Assembly: GCA_942490705.1 (NCBI GenBank) | Contig: CALNXY010000006.1 | Location: forward strand, 186,001-250,000 | Reading direction: 5' to 3' | Source: JAGRCP01 sp942490705 | GTDB taxonomy: Bacteria; Chloroflexota; Anaerolineae; Caldilineales; Caldilineaceae | DNA length: 64,000 bases | Shown: positions 31,752 through 40,812 of the stretch, one piece after another | How positions within the stretch are numbered: the stretch's first letter is position 1 | How the letters are laid out: the number at the start of each line of letters is the position of its first letter | Made by a program: the position numbers and the translations under genes | The notes under the pieces: generated by a model | Seen by the model: only the letters and a program-made list of their open reading frames with translations | What the model was told of the DNA's origin: nothing | The model's database searches: none

Positions 31752-32291
31752 ATGTTCGCAGATGTCGCTCCGGCACGCAGTGCATGGGCCTTGCCCTTGC
31801 TGGCCGCCCTGCTCGCCGCCGCTGCCTGTGCAAGTCCTTCTGAACCGCCGCCAGCACCCCGTGAACCGGCCGGTTCGTGTTCGCTCGGCCTGGCCGAGGC
31901 GGCTGACGACGAAACAGCAATTCGATCCACGCTGGCAGCAGAAGGCGAGCATGTCGTCGCCCAGGAGATTGCCCCCCTCATGGCGCTCTGGAGCGATAAA
32001 AGCCACATCACTGACGCCAAAAACACGCCTGAAGACAGCAGCGACGACCAGCGTTGGCTCGACACAGACGCCATCCGCCACCGCTATGTACGCACGGTCT
32101 TTCCTGGTGCGCCCACTGCCATTCAGCCGGCGGATCTGTCGATCGCCATCGACGGCGATCGCGCTACGGTCGTAGCAACGACCAAAATCGGCGCCGAAAT
32201 TGCCCCGGCCGGCGACCGTTGGGAGCTGATCAAGCAGGAAGGCTGCTGGTATATTCAGAGCTTGACCTACAACTTGGAGGGAAACGAGTAG
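31752..32291 (+). CDS. Lipoprotein with an NTF2/SnoaL-like domain
   Basis: 179 residues. The signal peptide ends in lipobox AAAC (about residue 26), then comes a Pro-rich linker. A compact domain from ETAIRSTLAAEGEHVVAQE to WELIKQEGCWYIQSLTYN shows the helix-then-beta pattern of NTF2-like proteins. Function unknown; such domains often bind small molecules or assist assembly. Its start is 6 bp after EpsI, so it belongs to the exosortase transcription unit. No polysaccharide enzyme motif is visible. Confidence 0.7.
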   Translation: MFADVAPARSAWALPLLAALLAAAACASPSEPPPAPREPAGSCSLGLAEAADDETAIRSTLAAEGEHVVAQEIAPLMALWSDKSHITDAKNTPEDSSDDQRWLDTDAIRHRYVRTVFPGAPTAIQPADLSIAIDGDRATVVATTKIGAEIAPAGDRWELIKQEGCWYIQSLTYNLEGNE

Positions 32292-32336
32292 GTCGCCGCC
32301 TCCTCGCCGAGCGCGGCATCCGCCAATGCGACCGTC

Positions 32337-33092
32337 ATGCCTGATTTCATTGCCCCAATTCTGCCGCTTCTTGCCTTCAGCGTCACCCTGATCATCCTCT
32401 ACCTCCTCAGCCACGAGGTAAGCATCCGCCTGCAGCAGTTAATCTACTTCCTCACCGGGTCCGAGGATATGATGACGCTCATTCTTTTTCTGGCCTTTCT
32501 GCCCGGCATTTTCATCCATGAAAGCGCGCACTGGTTGATGGCGCGCGCGTTGGGCCTAAAGACGGCCAAGTTTCGAGTCTGGCCGAAGCGGCGGGGCAAA
32601 TCGATTGGCATGGGAAGTGTAAGCATACAGTCCGGCGGCGTTTGGCGCGATAGCCTGGTAGGCGTAGCGCCGCTCCTGGCAGGGACCTTTCTCAGCGCGT
32701 TGATCGCCCATCGCATCTTTGGCGCCTACGGGCTGACTGAGGCGTGGAGTCAGGGCGATTGGCGCAGTGGGTTGACGGTCTTGCGCATGGCGGTGGAGCA
32801 GCCCGACGGCGCGCTCTGGGCCTATCTACTCTTTGCCATTGCCAACGCCATGATGCCCAGCGCCAGCGATCGCGAACCCTTCAAAATGGTGTTGCTCTAC
32901 GTAGCGATCGCAGCGGTGCTCTATCTGTTCCTCGGCTTGCCCGCCAGCCCCCTGGCCGCAGCGCTCGACTGGAGCACGCCCTATCTCCAGCAGCTGACCA
33001 GCGCCCTGCTCTTCACCATCTTCCTTGATGTGGCGATCGTCCTCGTGCTCTTCGTCCTGGTGCTGCTGGTTACCCCACGATGGGCCAGGTAG
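32337..33092 (+). CDS. Polytopic membrane protein with HExxH motif (M50-like)
   Basis: 251 residues with about six membrane segments. The second hydrophobic stretch carries FIHESAHWLMARALG, an HExxH zinc motif of the sort used by intramembrane site-2 proteases, but the usual second motif (N/L-D-G) is not evident; an NAMMPSASDREP segment might take its place. It starts 45 bp after the lipoprotein gene, on the same strand as the exosortase, and is convergent with the glycosyltransferase. Protease function is plausible but unproven. Confidence 0.65.
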   Translation: MPDFIAPILPLLAFSVTLIILYLLSHEVSIRLQQLIYFLTGSEDMMTLILFLAFLPGIFIHESAHWLMARALGLKTAKFRVWPKRRGKSIGMGSVSIQSGGVWRDSLVGVAPLLAGTFLSALIAHRIFGAYGLTEAWSQGDWRSGLTVLRMAVEQPDGALWAYLLFAIANAMMPSASDREPFKMVLLYVAIAAVLYLFLGLPASPLAAALDWSTPYLQQLTSALLFTIFLDVAIVLVLFVLVLLVTPRWAR

Positions 33093-33119
33093 TACGCATA
33101 CATCTGAAAGCCACATGCA

Positions 33120-35129
33120 TCAAGGCAAATCGTATAGCAGGACGGTGGGATTGCCGGCCAAATCACGCGTAATCGTCAGCTCGCCCCCTGGATAGCGGAG
33201 CATAGCCTCGTCGGCGAGCGTGCGGTCAACGGGTTGGAGCAGCAGGCGCGCGCCGGCCGGCAAGGCGGTCGGCCACTCCGGCGCGGTGATGGTCGTGCGG
33301 GGCTGACTGCCCGGTAAGTCAGACTGGGCGAGCAAAAGGCGTGCCTCGCGCCAGTCCAGTGGCGCGCCCACGCCACCGTTGACCAATGCCAGCAGGGTGG
33401 CATCCTCACTTGCATGGGCGGCGCGCGCTACCGCACTTGTTGTGTCGGCCCCAGTAGCGGCAAAATGATAGTAGTCCAACCAACTATCCACGGCCACCCA
33501 AAGCAGCAGACCGGTCACAATCACAAGCGTTGCCTGCTCCAGCCAGGCGCCGGCACTCTCCAAAATGGCAACGCGTAGACGATCCAGCGCAAAGGCGACG
33601 GCCAGGGCGGCAGCCGGCAAGATCGGCAGCATCACGGGGGCAAAGGGCGCCCGAGGTGAAAGCGCGGTCACGATCAAAGCGCCCGGCACCAACCACATCA
33701 GCACGGTCCAACCCGCCCACGAATCGATATTGAGCAAGAGCGCGCCAATGGCCAAGACAAAGAGGGGCGCAAGCAGGCTGTGAAGCAGATGGTCCGGATA
33801 GCCAAAGACGGTACTGATATCGGTCGTGTAGAAAAAGGCCAGCAGCGTTCGCCGCAAGTTGAGACCGTAGAGCACGCTGTCGGGCGAGAAGAGGATGGCG
33901 TCCATCAACGCAGGCGCGCGCAAGTAGGCAGCCAGACGCGTGGGTGCATAGAGCCACGATCCGACCAGCGGGCCGAGAAACAGAAAGAGGCCGCCGCACC
34001 AAATCCCAAAGCGACGCAGGCGGTTCCCCGCCGGCATCCAGTCAGGATTGAAGATCGCCACAGCCACCCACCAGAGCCCCCCCACCACGGGAAAGACCAG
34101 CCCTGTCGGTGCAACAGCCGTCGCCATCCCCATCGCTAATCCAGCCAACGCCATACCCATCCACCCGGCGCGACGCAGACTGCGCTGCAAGAGCCACAAC
34201 CCGACCACGCCCCACGCCACCGGCTCCATATAGAAGGGCAGGCGAGCAAAATGCATCGTTGCCAGCATGAAAGCGAGCAGCGCGGCCGCGAGCGTGGCGA
34301 TCCAGCCGCCGCCGTCTTCTATCATCTCACCGTGAGGCCCGGTCACCGGCATGCGGATAAAGAGCTCTCGTCCCAGCAGCCAGGTTGCAAGGACAGTCAG
34401 GAGTCCGGCGATCAAGCCGGGCAGACGCATTTCCCGCAGGATGTTCTGGCCGATCTGCATGGCTGCGGCCGACGTGAGGTAAGCAAAACGTGGCAAGCCT
34501 TGCGCGCTTGGCGTGAAGAGATAGCCGCTATCTGTCAGAGACAACGCTTCGATGCTAAATTCGGCCAAAGCGGGATCAAGTTGAGCCGGCAGCGCGGCGA
34601 AGGACCAGCCAAAGAGCCCCAGTACCAGCAGGAGAACGATCACTACGCTGATGAAGCCGCCATTCGGGCCGGTCGTGCCCGTCGGCGCAGTACGGCGATG
34701 ATCCAATTGCAGTGCGCCGATACAGTAGAGAACGACGCTCAGCAGCCAGAGCAGTGCCAGCCAGAGCGGTTCGCTTCCAGCGAGCAAGAGCCAGAGCAAT
34801 ATGCCCAACCCGCCGGCAAGGCCCGCTGCAAGCAAGGGGAGCGCCCGGCGTCCAGCGGCAACGCTGATCTGCGGCGACGCTGGCGCCGTCTGCAGCCCGC
34901 GCCATGGGGGGACGAGCAGACCAAACGCCAGCGCGGCGCCTAGCGCCAGGCCAAAGGCCAGCAGGAGCAGATCATTGGCGAGCCAACGGGTGTATTGTGC
35001 TAATGCGGGAACTTGACGCAAAAGCCAATCGGGGAAAAAGTCGGCCAGACTGAGATAGTCGAAAATATATTGGGCGAAGTAGGCCAGGGCCAGGATAACG
35101 ATCAGGGCCACAAAGCGCAGCACTCGCAT
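33120..35129 (-). CDS. Membrane glycosyltransferase-like protein (ArnT/PMT, GT39-like)
   Basis: 669 residues with roughly a dozen hydrophobic helices, and a short extracellular C-terminal domain ending AGNPTVLLYDLP. The LPAQLDPALAEFSIEALS segment between helices and RLPFYMEPVAW resemble the first and second loops of GT-C glycosyltransferases, which transfer a sugar from a polyprenyl-phosphate donor. The acidic D-x-x-x-E pair in DPALAEF could be the catalytic loop. It faces the exosortase cluster tail-to-tail, 28 bp away, and may glycosylate surface proteins or polymers. Substrate unknown. Confidence 0.75.
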   Translation of the reverse strand: MRVLRFVALIVILALAYFAQYIFDYLSLADFFPDWLLRQVPALAQYTRWLANDLLLLAFGLALGAALAFGLLVPPWRGLQTAPASPQISVAAGRRALPLLAAGLAGGLGILLWLLLAGSEPLWLALLWLLSVVLYCIGALQLDHRRTAPTGTTGPNGGFISVVIVLLLVLGLFGWSFAALPAQLDPALAEFSIEALSLTDSGYLFTPSAQGLPRFAYLTSAAAMQIGQNILREMRLPGLIAGLLTVLATWLLGRELFIRMPVTGPHGEMIEDGGGWIATLAAALLAFMLATMHFARLPFYMEPVAWGVVGLWLLQRSLRRAGWMGMALAGLAMGMATAVAPTGLVFPVVGGLWWVAVAIFNPDWMPAGNRLRRFGIWCGGLFLFLGPLVGSWLYAPTRLAAYLRAPALMDAILFSPDSVLYGLNLRRTLLAFFYTTDISTVFGYPDHLLHSLLAPLFVLAIGALLLNIDSWAGWTVLMWLVPGALIVTALSPRAPFAPVMLPILPAAALAVAFALDRLRVAILESAGAWLEQATLVIVTGLLLWVAVDSWLDYYHFAATGADTTSAVARAAHASEDATLLALVNGGVGAPLDWREARLLLAQSDLPGSQPRTTITAPEWPTALPAGARLLLQPVDRTLADEAMLRYPGGELTITRDLAGNPTVLLYDLP

Positions 35130-35222
35130 GCGCGTCTTTCCGCTTTCTAGTGGTGTTTATTTCGGCGTACCAGTACGGCTTTCGATGGAATAAGACGCGG
35201 GCAACGAGCCCAAGACAGAAAG

Positions 35223-35256
35223 ACACCCGGCATGTCTTCAACGGACAGCCGGGTGT
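35223..35256 (-). terminator. Intrinsic terminator downstream of tatA
   Basis: ACACCCGGC (35223-35231) pairs with GCCGGGTGT (35248-35256) over 9 bp. On the minus strand the stem is followed by CTTTCTG. It lies 142 bp past the tatA stop and just upstream of the glycosyltransferase gene. Confidence 0.6.
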
Positions 35257-35397
35257 TTCAGGCAAAATGCGCGTCCGCGCAAAAATGTTGCGCGTCAGAC
35301 TGCATGACTGCACAGCTTCAACGCACTGGTCATCAATCCGTCAATCAGAAATTGAACGATATGACCGCAGGCGGTTGGCGCCGGCAAGCCGGTTGCG

Positions 35398-35598
35398 CTA
35401 AGAACTCTTCTCTGCAGCGTCAGCGGGAGGTTCGGCAGAGACGTTGGTATCGCTCGGTTCTTCCAGGCTCGCTTCGCGGCGGAATTCTTTGATGCCCTTG
35501 CCAACGGAGCCAAAGACTTCGGGCAACTTGCCCACACCAAAGAGCATAGCAACAATGATTAGAATCAGGAACAGTTCCATCGGTCCAGGGACGGGCAT
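35398..35598 (-). CDS. tatA: Twin-arginine translocase subunit TatA/TatE
   Basis: 66 residues: a short membrane helix (ELFLILIIVAMLFGVGKLPEV), the FG hinge, an amphipathic helix (GSVGKGIKEFRREA) and an acidic tail. This is the typical TatA plan for the pore that exports folded proteins. GGAG lies 7 nt upstream of the ATG, and the MPVPGPMELFLIL opening resembles Chloroflexota TatA proteins. tatC is not in the window, so this may be one of several TatA copies. Confidence 0.92.
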   Translation of the reverse strand: MPVPGPMELFLILIIVAMLFGVGKLPEVFGSVGKGIKEFRREASLEEPSDTNVSAEPPADAAEKSS

Positions 35599-35718
35599 GA
35601 ATGATCTCCTTCAAAACGCGTGACTTATCAACTCACGCGGTCGCTTCTTCACTGGCTCAAGACAAAAAACACGTTGGCAGCATATCGTACGTTGGATCTT
35701 GCCTACAATCGGATCTCG

Positions 35719-35747
35719 ATTATAGCACGACCGGTTGGGCATGTAAA
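35719..35747 (-). promoter_or_regulatory. tatA promoter
   Basis: Read on the minus strand: TTTACA (35747-35742), a 17-bp spacer, and TATAAT (35724-35719). It leaves a leader of about 114 nt before tatA. Confidence 0.75.
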
Positions 35748-35850
35748 ACAAACGACGAAAGGCACGAATAAGATCCCGTGCATGCGGCTGCCTCTCGCCT
35801 GTGGACCAAGGGTTCTAGCTTTGGCGTCCAGCAGAGCGCCGCCGACCTCA

Positions 35851-35886
35851 GAACATTTGTCGCACCGGCCTACTCTGCGGTACGAT
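35851..35886 (+). promoter_or_regulatory. Possible recN promoter with a degenerate SOS box
   Basis: GAACATTTGTCG (35851-35862) matches GAAC-N4-GTTC at 7 of 8 defined positions up to the last base pair and a half. TTGTCG inside it, 18 bp and TACGAT (35881-35886) could be the promoter. Weak evidence; kept because recN is an SOS gene in many bacteria. Confidence 0.3.
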
Positions 35887-35945
35887 CCAACGCATCAAAA
35901 TGATTGGTGTGACCTTTTGCTTTCCTTCTACGGGATTGACGCTTC

Positions 35946-37751
35946 ATGCTCCACGAATTACGCATCCACAATTTTGCCATCATCGATGATCTCCAGCTTC
36001 GTTTTGGTCCTGGGCTAAACATTCTCACCGGTGAAACAGGCGCAGGCAAGTCGATCATTATCGATGCGGTAAGCCTATTGCTGGGCGATCGCGCCCTGGC
36101 CGAATGGGTCCGCGCCGGAACCGATCGTGCGGAGATCGAAGCGACTTTCTTCCTGCCCGAAGACAGCGAGATCAACGAAAGTCTGCGCACGACGCTGGAG
36201 GCCGAAGGGCTAGAAGATCCCGATCATCCGGACTGGCTGATTCTCGGCCGCGAGGTGCGACTGAATGGCCGCAATATCGCCCGGGTGAACGGCCGTTCAG
36301 TCAGTCTCCAGGTGCTCAGCGAGCTGACGGCACAGCTAGTCGACGTCCATGGTCAGGGGGAGCATTTGAGCCTGCTGCAACCGAAGACGCACATCTTTTT
36401 GCTCGATCGCTTTGGCAATCTCGTGCCACAGCGCCAGAAACTGGCCGCCGTCGTGACCGAGTTACGCGGCGTGCAGAGCGAGCTCCGGCGCCTGCGCCAA
36501 GATGCACGGACGCTGGCCCAACGCGTGGACCTCCTGCGTTTTCAGGTCGATGAGATTCACGCGGCCGCGCTGGAAGCGGGCGAGGATGCCGAACTCGAGA
36601 GCGAGCGCCGCCGGCTTAGCAACGCCGAAGCGCTTCTCACCCTGGCCCAGGCAGCCGAAACGATTCTGGGCGACGGCGACGGCGAAACGCCCAGCGCTTC
36701 CGATCTCGTCAGTGAAGCTGTGGGGCGGATCGAACGATTGGCCCGTATTGACCCCGACATGACCGCTACAGCCACAGCCAGCCAGGCGCTACTGGAGCAG
36801 CTTGCCGACCTGGCGCGCGATCTGAGCGACTACGCGGAAAATCTTGAGTTCAATCCCGAGCGGCTCAAAGAGGTCGAGGATCGTCTTGAGCTGATTGCCG
36901 GGCTCAAGCGCAAATATGGCGACACGCTAGAGCAAATCATCACCTTTGGCCAGGAAGCGGACGCCGAATTGGAATCCCTGGGCAACTGGGAAGTTAAGAC
37001 TGCAGAGCTTGAGACACAGGAGAACGAACTGCTGCATCGCATCGGCACGCTGGGCGCGGCGCTGAGCGCGGCGCGTGCAAGCGCCGGCGAAGCCATGGCC
37101 CGGGGTGTGGAGCAGGAACTGGCCGAACTGCGCATGGACCGCGCGCGCTTTGGCGTGGCCATCGACCAGCGCGAAGCCGCCGATGGTGCGTTCTTGCCCG
37201 ATGGACGGCGCGTCGCCTTCGACCGGACAGGCGTTGACCAGGTTGCCTTTCTCATCAGCGCCAACCCAGGCGAACCGCTCAAACCAATGGCCAAGGTCGC
37301 TTCAGGCGGGGAGACTGCACGACTTATGCTGGCGCTTAAGAGTGTGCTGACCCACGCCGACGCCACGCCCACACTCATCTTCGACGAGATCGACCAGGGC
37401 ATTGGCGGCCGCGTGGGTGGCGTAGTGGGCAACAAGCTCTGGCAACTAACGGGCCAGGGCGGTCAGTCTGAACCGGGCGTGGCTCACCAAGTCCTGTGCA
37501 TCACCCACTTGCCCCAGTTGGCGGCCTACGGCGACAACCACTTCACGGTGAACAAAGAAGTCGTGACGGTGGCGGGTGACGAACGCACGCGTACGCGGGT
37601 CGATACGCTGACCGACGCGACCCGCGTCGATGAGCTCATGCAGATGCTTGGCGCCGTAACCGACGCCGGACGCCAGTCGGTTGAGGAGATGATGGCCGAG
37701 GTCGCTGCCGCGAAGAGGAGCAGCGACAAAAAAACAAAAATGAGTGCCTAG
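35946..37751 (+). CDS. recN: DNA repair protein RecN
   Basis: SMC-like ATPase that holds broken DNA ends together during recombination repair. The 601 residues are somewhat longer than the usual 550-580. Walker A is LNILTGETGAGKSIIIDAV near residue 30, the coiled-coil arms span about 150-370, and the C-terminal half carries MAKVASGGETARLMLALK (ABC signature) and PTLIFDEIDQGIGGRVG (Walker B), then CITHLPQLAAYGD (H-loop). The start is the standard MLHELRIHNFAIID. The only LexA-like site upstream is degenerate. Confidence 0.97.
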   Translation: MLHELRIHNFAIIDDLQLRFGPGLNILTGETGAGKSIIIDAVSLLLGDRALAEWVRAGTDRAEIEATFFLPEDSEINESLRTTLEAEGLEDPDHPDWLILGREVRLNGRNIARVNGRSVSLQVLSELTAQLVDVHGQGEHLSLLQPKTHIFLLDRFGNLVPQRQKLAAVVTELRGVQSELRRLRQDARTLAQRVDLLRFQVDEIHAAALEAGEDAELESERRRLSNAEALLTLAQAAETILGDGDGETPSASDLVSEAVGRIERLARIDPDMTATATASQALLEQLADLARDLSDYAENLEFNPERLKEVEDRLELIAGLKRKYGDTLEQIITFGQEADAELESLGNWEVKTAELETQENELLHRIGTLGAALSAARASAGEAMARGVEQELAELRMDRARFGVAIDQREAADGAFLPDGRRVAFDRTGVDQVAFLISANPGEPLKPMAKVASGGETARLMLALKSVLTHADATPTLIFDEIDQGIGGRVGGVVGNKLWQLTGQGGQSEPGVAHQVLCITHLPQLAAYGDNHFTVNKEVVTVAGDERTRTRVDTLTDATRVDELMQMLGAVTDAGRQSVEEMMAEVAAAKRSSDKKTKMSA

Positions 37752-37797
37752 CGAGATCCTTTACGGGCCGCGAAGTAGCTGCTTAACCCAAAGGGTT

Positions 37798-37858
37798 AGC
37801 GCCGGTTGAGCTTGCTTGGACTGAGCCTGCCGAAGTCTCGAAACCACGCGGGTCAGCA
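37798..37858 (+). repeat. Dispersed intergenic repeat, copy A
   Basis: TAGCGCCGGTTGAGCTTG (from 37798) and TCGAAACCACGCGGGTCAGC (to about 37857) also occur, adjoining each other, at 43881-43919. Copy A has about 22 extra bases between them, and this insert (CTGAGCCTGCCGAAG) is nearly the inverse of CTTCGACAGGCTCAG at 37883-37897. The 210-bp spacer holds no gene. Confidence 0.65.
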
Positions 37859-37961
37859 CCTCCAGTATCTTCGTTGCCTGCGCTTCGACAGGCTCAGTGC
37901 AGGTAAGTTCAACTGATGTCGGTCGCCATAGGACTGTGTAGTTGCCTGAAGAGAGACGGCG

Positions 37962-39350
37962 ATGAAAAAGCTCTATATGATTTTACGGCTCCTCTATGTG
38001 ACCCTGTTGCTCTTTGGCCTGATCGGTCCGCTGACCACAACGCTGTTGGCGGCCCCAGCTCCCCAAGAAGACAATACATCGAGCAGTGAATCAGCGACAA
38101 CGACCGCTGTGGTCCTCACCTTTAGCGGAGCCGTGACGCCCGTGCTCGACCAATATGTGGCGCAGGGCATTGAGATGGCCCAAAATATCGGCGCGGAGGC
38201 GGTCGTACTGCGCCTGGACACGCCAGGCGGCAGCATCGACGTGACCAATACGATTATCCAGCGCATGTTGGGTGCGCCGGTGCCGATCATCGTTTACGTG
38301 GCCCCATCGGGCGCACGGGCGGGCAGCGCCGGCACCTTCATCACGCTGGCCGGCCATGCCGCGGCCATGGCGCCCGGCACCAGCATTGGCGCCGCCAGCC
38401 CGGTTGATATGTCCGGCGGCGAGATCGACGAAACGCTCGGCGAGAAGATCCGCAATATTCTCAGCGCGGATATCGAAAACCTGGCCGAACGTCGCGGGAC
38501 TGATGCAGTAGAATGGGCCGTGGCTGCCGTCCAAGACGCGGCAGCCGCCACCGCGGTAGAAGCGCTGGAACTGGGCATCATTGATGTGATCGCCGCCGAC
38601 CTGCCCGCGCTCTATGACCAGCTTGACGGTCTGGAAGTCACCGTTCAGGGGGAGTCCACAACGTTGGAGACAGCCGGCGCGATCAGCCAGCCGCTGGAGC
38701 TGACGCCGCTGCAACAGTTTCTCAACTTCATCAGCAACCCAGGCGTTGCCTCGATTCTGCTCAGCTTGGGCACCTTGGGATTGATTTTGGAGCTACGCGC
38801 GCCGGGCTTTGGCGCGGCGGGCATCGTGGGCATGATCAGCCTGCTGCTGGGCTTTTACGCACTGGGCCAGCTGGACGCCAACCTGGCCGGTCTGGCGCTG
38901 ATGGCCATCGGCATTGGGCTTTTTGTGGCCGAGACCTTCACGCCAACCTTTGGCGTCCTGGCCCTGGGCGGGACCGTGGCCTTTGTGTTGGGGGCCATGC
39001 TGCTCTTTGACCAACCCGGGCTCGAGATGCCGTGGGTGACCATCCTGACAACGGCCGGTATCATGGCCGGTTTCGCTCTCTTTGCCGGCAGCAAAGGGTT
39101 GATGGCCCAACGCCGCCAGCCCACGACTGGCGTAGAAGGATTGATTGGCCAGCGTGCCACGGTCAAGTCCGACTTTCAGGCCGGCGAGACGGGCAGCGTT
39201 TTTGTCGCCGGTGAATGGTGGAACGCTGAATTAGCATATGGCGAAGTCTTTGCCGACGACCGCGTGACGGTAACCGGGATGGACGGCTATACGCTGCATG
39301 TGGAGCAGGATGCGCAAAACGCGAGAGGAAACAACGATGACCAATTTTGA
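37962..39350 (+). CDS. Long NfeD-family membrane serine protease
   Basis: 462 residues. A signal/anchor helix (1-31) is followed by a ClpP-like protease domain (about 45-225) with VVLRLDTPGGSIDVT, the nucleophile in SGARAGSAGTFITLAGH and the AAMAPGTSIGAASPV segment; then four to five membrane helices (about 255-380) and a C-terminal OB-fold NfeD domain (about 390-450). Such proteins cut stomatin/flotillin-like partners in membrane quality control. No stomatin gene is next door. The next gene overlaps its end by 14 bp. Confidence 0.92.
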   Translation: MKKLYMILRLLYVTLLLFGLIGPLTTTLLAAPAPQEDNTSSSESATTTAVVLTFSGAVTPVLDQYVAQGIEMAQNIGAEAVVLRLDTPGGSIDVTNTIIQRMLGAPVPIIVYVAPSGARAGSAGTFITLAGHAAAMAPGTSIGAASPVDMSGGEIDETLGEKIRNILSADIENLAERRGTDAVEWAVAAVQDAAAATAVEALELGIIDVIAADLPALYDQLDGLEVTVQGESTTLETAGAISQPLELTPLQQFLNFISNPGVASILLSLGTLGLILELRAPGFGAAGIVGMISLLLGFYALGQLDANLAGLALMAIGIGLFVAETFTPTFGVLALGGTVAFVLGAMLLFDQPGLEMPWVTILTTAGIMAGFALFAGSKGLMAQRRQPTTGVEGLIGQRATVKSDFQAGETGSVFVAGEWWNAELAYGEVFADDRVTVTGMDGYTLHVEQDAQNARGNNDDQF

Positions 39351-40188
39351 CACCTGGCGCAAGTATCTGACCGATTACAACGAAGGGCTGGGCCTGGTCT
39401 ACGAGCGCTTCGTGCTCAACGACTTTCTGGATGACCTGCGCCGTCAATATGACATCCACTCCGTATTGGAAGCGCCCCTCTACGGCATGGCCGGCGTGAG
39501 TGGCATCAACGACGTCATCTTTGCGCGCAACGGTGCAACGGTGACCATGGTTGACGACAACGCTGAGCGCATTCGGGGCGTGCGCCGCATCTGGGAGGAA
39601 GATTTGCAGCTCCCTGCAAATCTGGTCTATGTGCGCCCGGACGAATGGGGCCGCCTGCCCTTTGCCGACAACAGCTTCGACTTCACCTGGGAGTGGGCGG
39701 GACTGTGGTATATCGCCGATCCGGTCGGATTGCTGCGCGAGCTCGTGCGCACGAGCCGCGATCTTGTCTTTGTGGCCATGCCCAACAACATCCAGGTCGG
39801 CTACTGGATGCGTAAGTTGCTCATCGACCGGGAGTTCTTTCTCCATCATGATGAGCGGTGGACCAACATCGGCCTGTTGCGCCGCATCCTCGAAGAGGCC
39901 GGCGTGGAGATCATCCAGCAGGGTGTGCTCGATGTGCCGCCCTGGCCCGACACAGTCATGCCAGCCAATGAAGTGCTTCAGCGCTTGGGCGTCCGCAGCG
40001 CCAAGCTCGAGGAGCAGTTCACCGGCGACGACTGGCAATGGAGCACCATGGCCTACTACCTGGACGAAGAGCCGGATCTGTATGATCGGGTAATGAAATA
40101 TGCCTGGCTCGATCACGCGCCCCTACCCTGGCAGGTCAAATCCGTCTGGGCCCACCATCGCTATCTGCTGGGACGAAAGATACACTAA
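39337..40188 (+). CDS. Class I SAM-dependent methyltransferase
   Basis: 283 residues with a Rossmann-like methyltransferase fold. The usual G-x-G-x-G is altered to EAPLYGMAGVSGIND, but motif II VTMVDDNAERI, the acidic ligand region, the PFADNSFDFTWEWAGLWYI motif IV and the LLRELVRTSRDLVFVAMPN post-motif are typical. GAGAGGAAA precedes ATG 39337, which overlaps the nfeD gene. The acceptor is unknown. The lost glycine pattern in motif I is unusual but seen in divergent family members. Confidence 0.78.
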   Translation: MTNFDTWRKYLTDYNEGLGLVYERFVLNDFLDDLRRQYDIHSVLEAPLYGMAGVSGINDVIFARNGATVTMVDDNAERIRGVRRIWEEDLQLPANLVYVRPDEWGRLPFADNSFDFTWEWAGLWYIADPVGLLRELVRTSRDLVFVAMPNNIQVGYWMRKLLIDREFFLHHDERWTNIGLLRRILEEAGVEIIQQGVLDVPPWPDTVMPANEVLQRLGVRSAKLEEQFTGDDWQWSTMAYYLDEEPDLYDRVMKYAWLDHAPLPWQVKSVWAHHRYLLGRKIH

Positions 40189-40198
40189 AGGAGCCGCC

Positions 40199-40705
40199 AT
40201 GAATCTCGCCTATGCCATCGACCGCCTCAATCAAAATGCCGTCGCCATTCAGGCCCTGGTTACCGTAGACGAAGCGCAGGCGCGCTGGAAGCCGGCGCCG
40301 GACGAGTGGTCAATTCTGGAGGTTCTCAGCCACCTCGTCGACGAAGAACGCGAGGACTTTCGCCAACGTCTCGACTACACGCTCCACCGCTCAGGCGAAG
40401 CGTGGCCGGCCACGGATCCGCCGGGCTGGGTGATAAGCCGGTCGTACAATGAACGTGATCCCGATCAGACACTGGCTGAATTTCTGGTTGAGCGGGGAAA
40501 CTCGCTTGCATGGCTGCGGACGCTGGACGAGCCCGACTGGTCGCAGGCCTACGATCATCCTTCGGGCCGGCGCATCACAGCCGGCGATCTGCTGGCATCG
40601 TGGGTGGCGCATGATGGCCTGCACCTACGCCAACTGGTGGAACTGCAGCATGCCTACCTGGCCGTGGCGTTGCCCGGCGATATCGGCTACGCCGGTGACT
40701 GGTAA
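40199..40705 (+). CDS. DinB-like four-helix protein
   Basis: 168 residues. The DinB/YfiT fold is indicated by WKPAPDEWSILEVLSHLVDEE (metal-binding His in the second helix) and VAHDGLHLRQLVELQ (the second His pair near the end). Three histidines are therefore in place for a metal. Such proteins are often thiol-dependent transferases using mycothiol or bacillithiol, but many are uncharacterised. GGAG lies 6 nt before the ATG. It follows the methyltransferase by 10 bp and precedes a glutaredoxin and a glutathione reductase. Confidence 0.82.
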   Translation: MNLAYAIDRLNQNAVAIQALVTVDEAQARWKPAPDEWSILEVLSHLVDEEREDFRQRLDYTLHRSGEAWPATDPPGWVISRSYNERDPDQTLAEFLVERGNSLAWLRTLDEPDWSQAYDHPSGRRITAGDLLASWVAHDGLHLRQLVELQHAYLAVALPGDIGYAGDW

Positions 40706-40812
40706 CAGCACGCAACATGTAATGTGAAGCCAACTACAGTGCAGGCGGCAGGGGATTGGTAGACTGATCGCGTCTGACTGATATCAATTCAAGCTTGTGA
40801 GCAAGAAAAATC

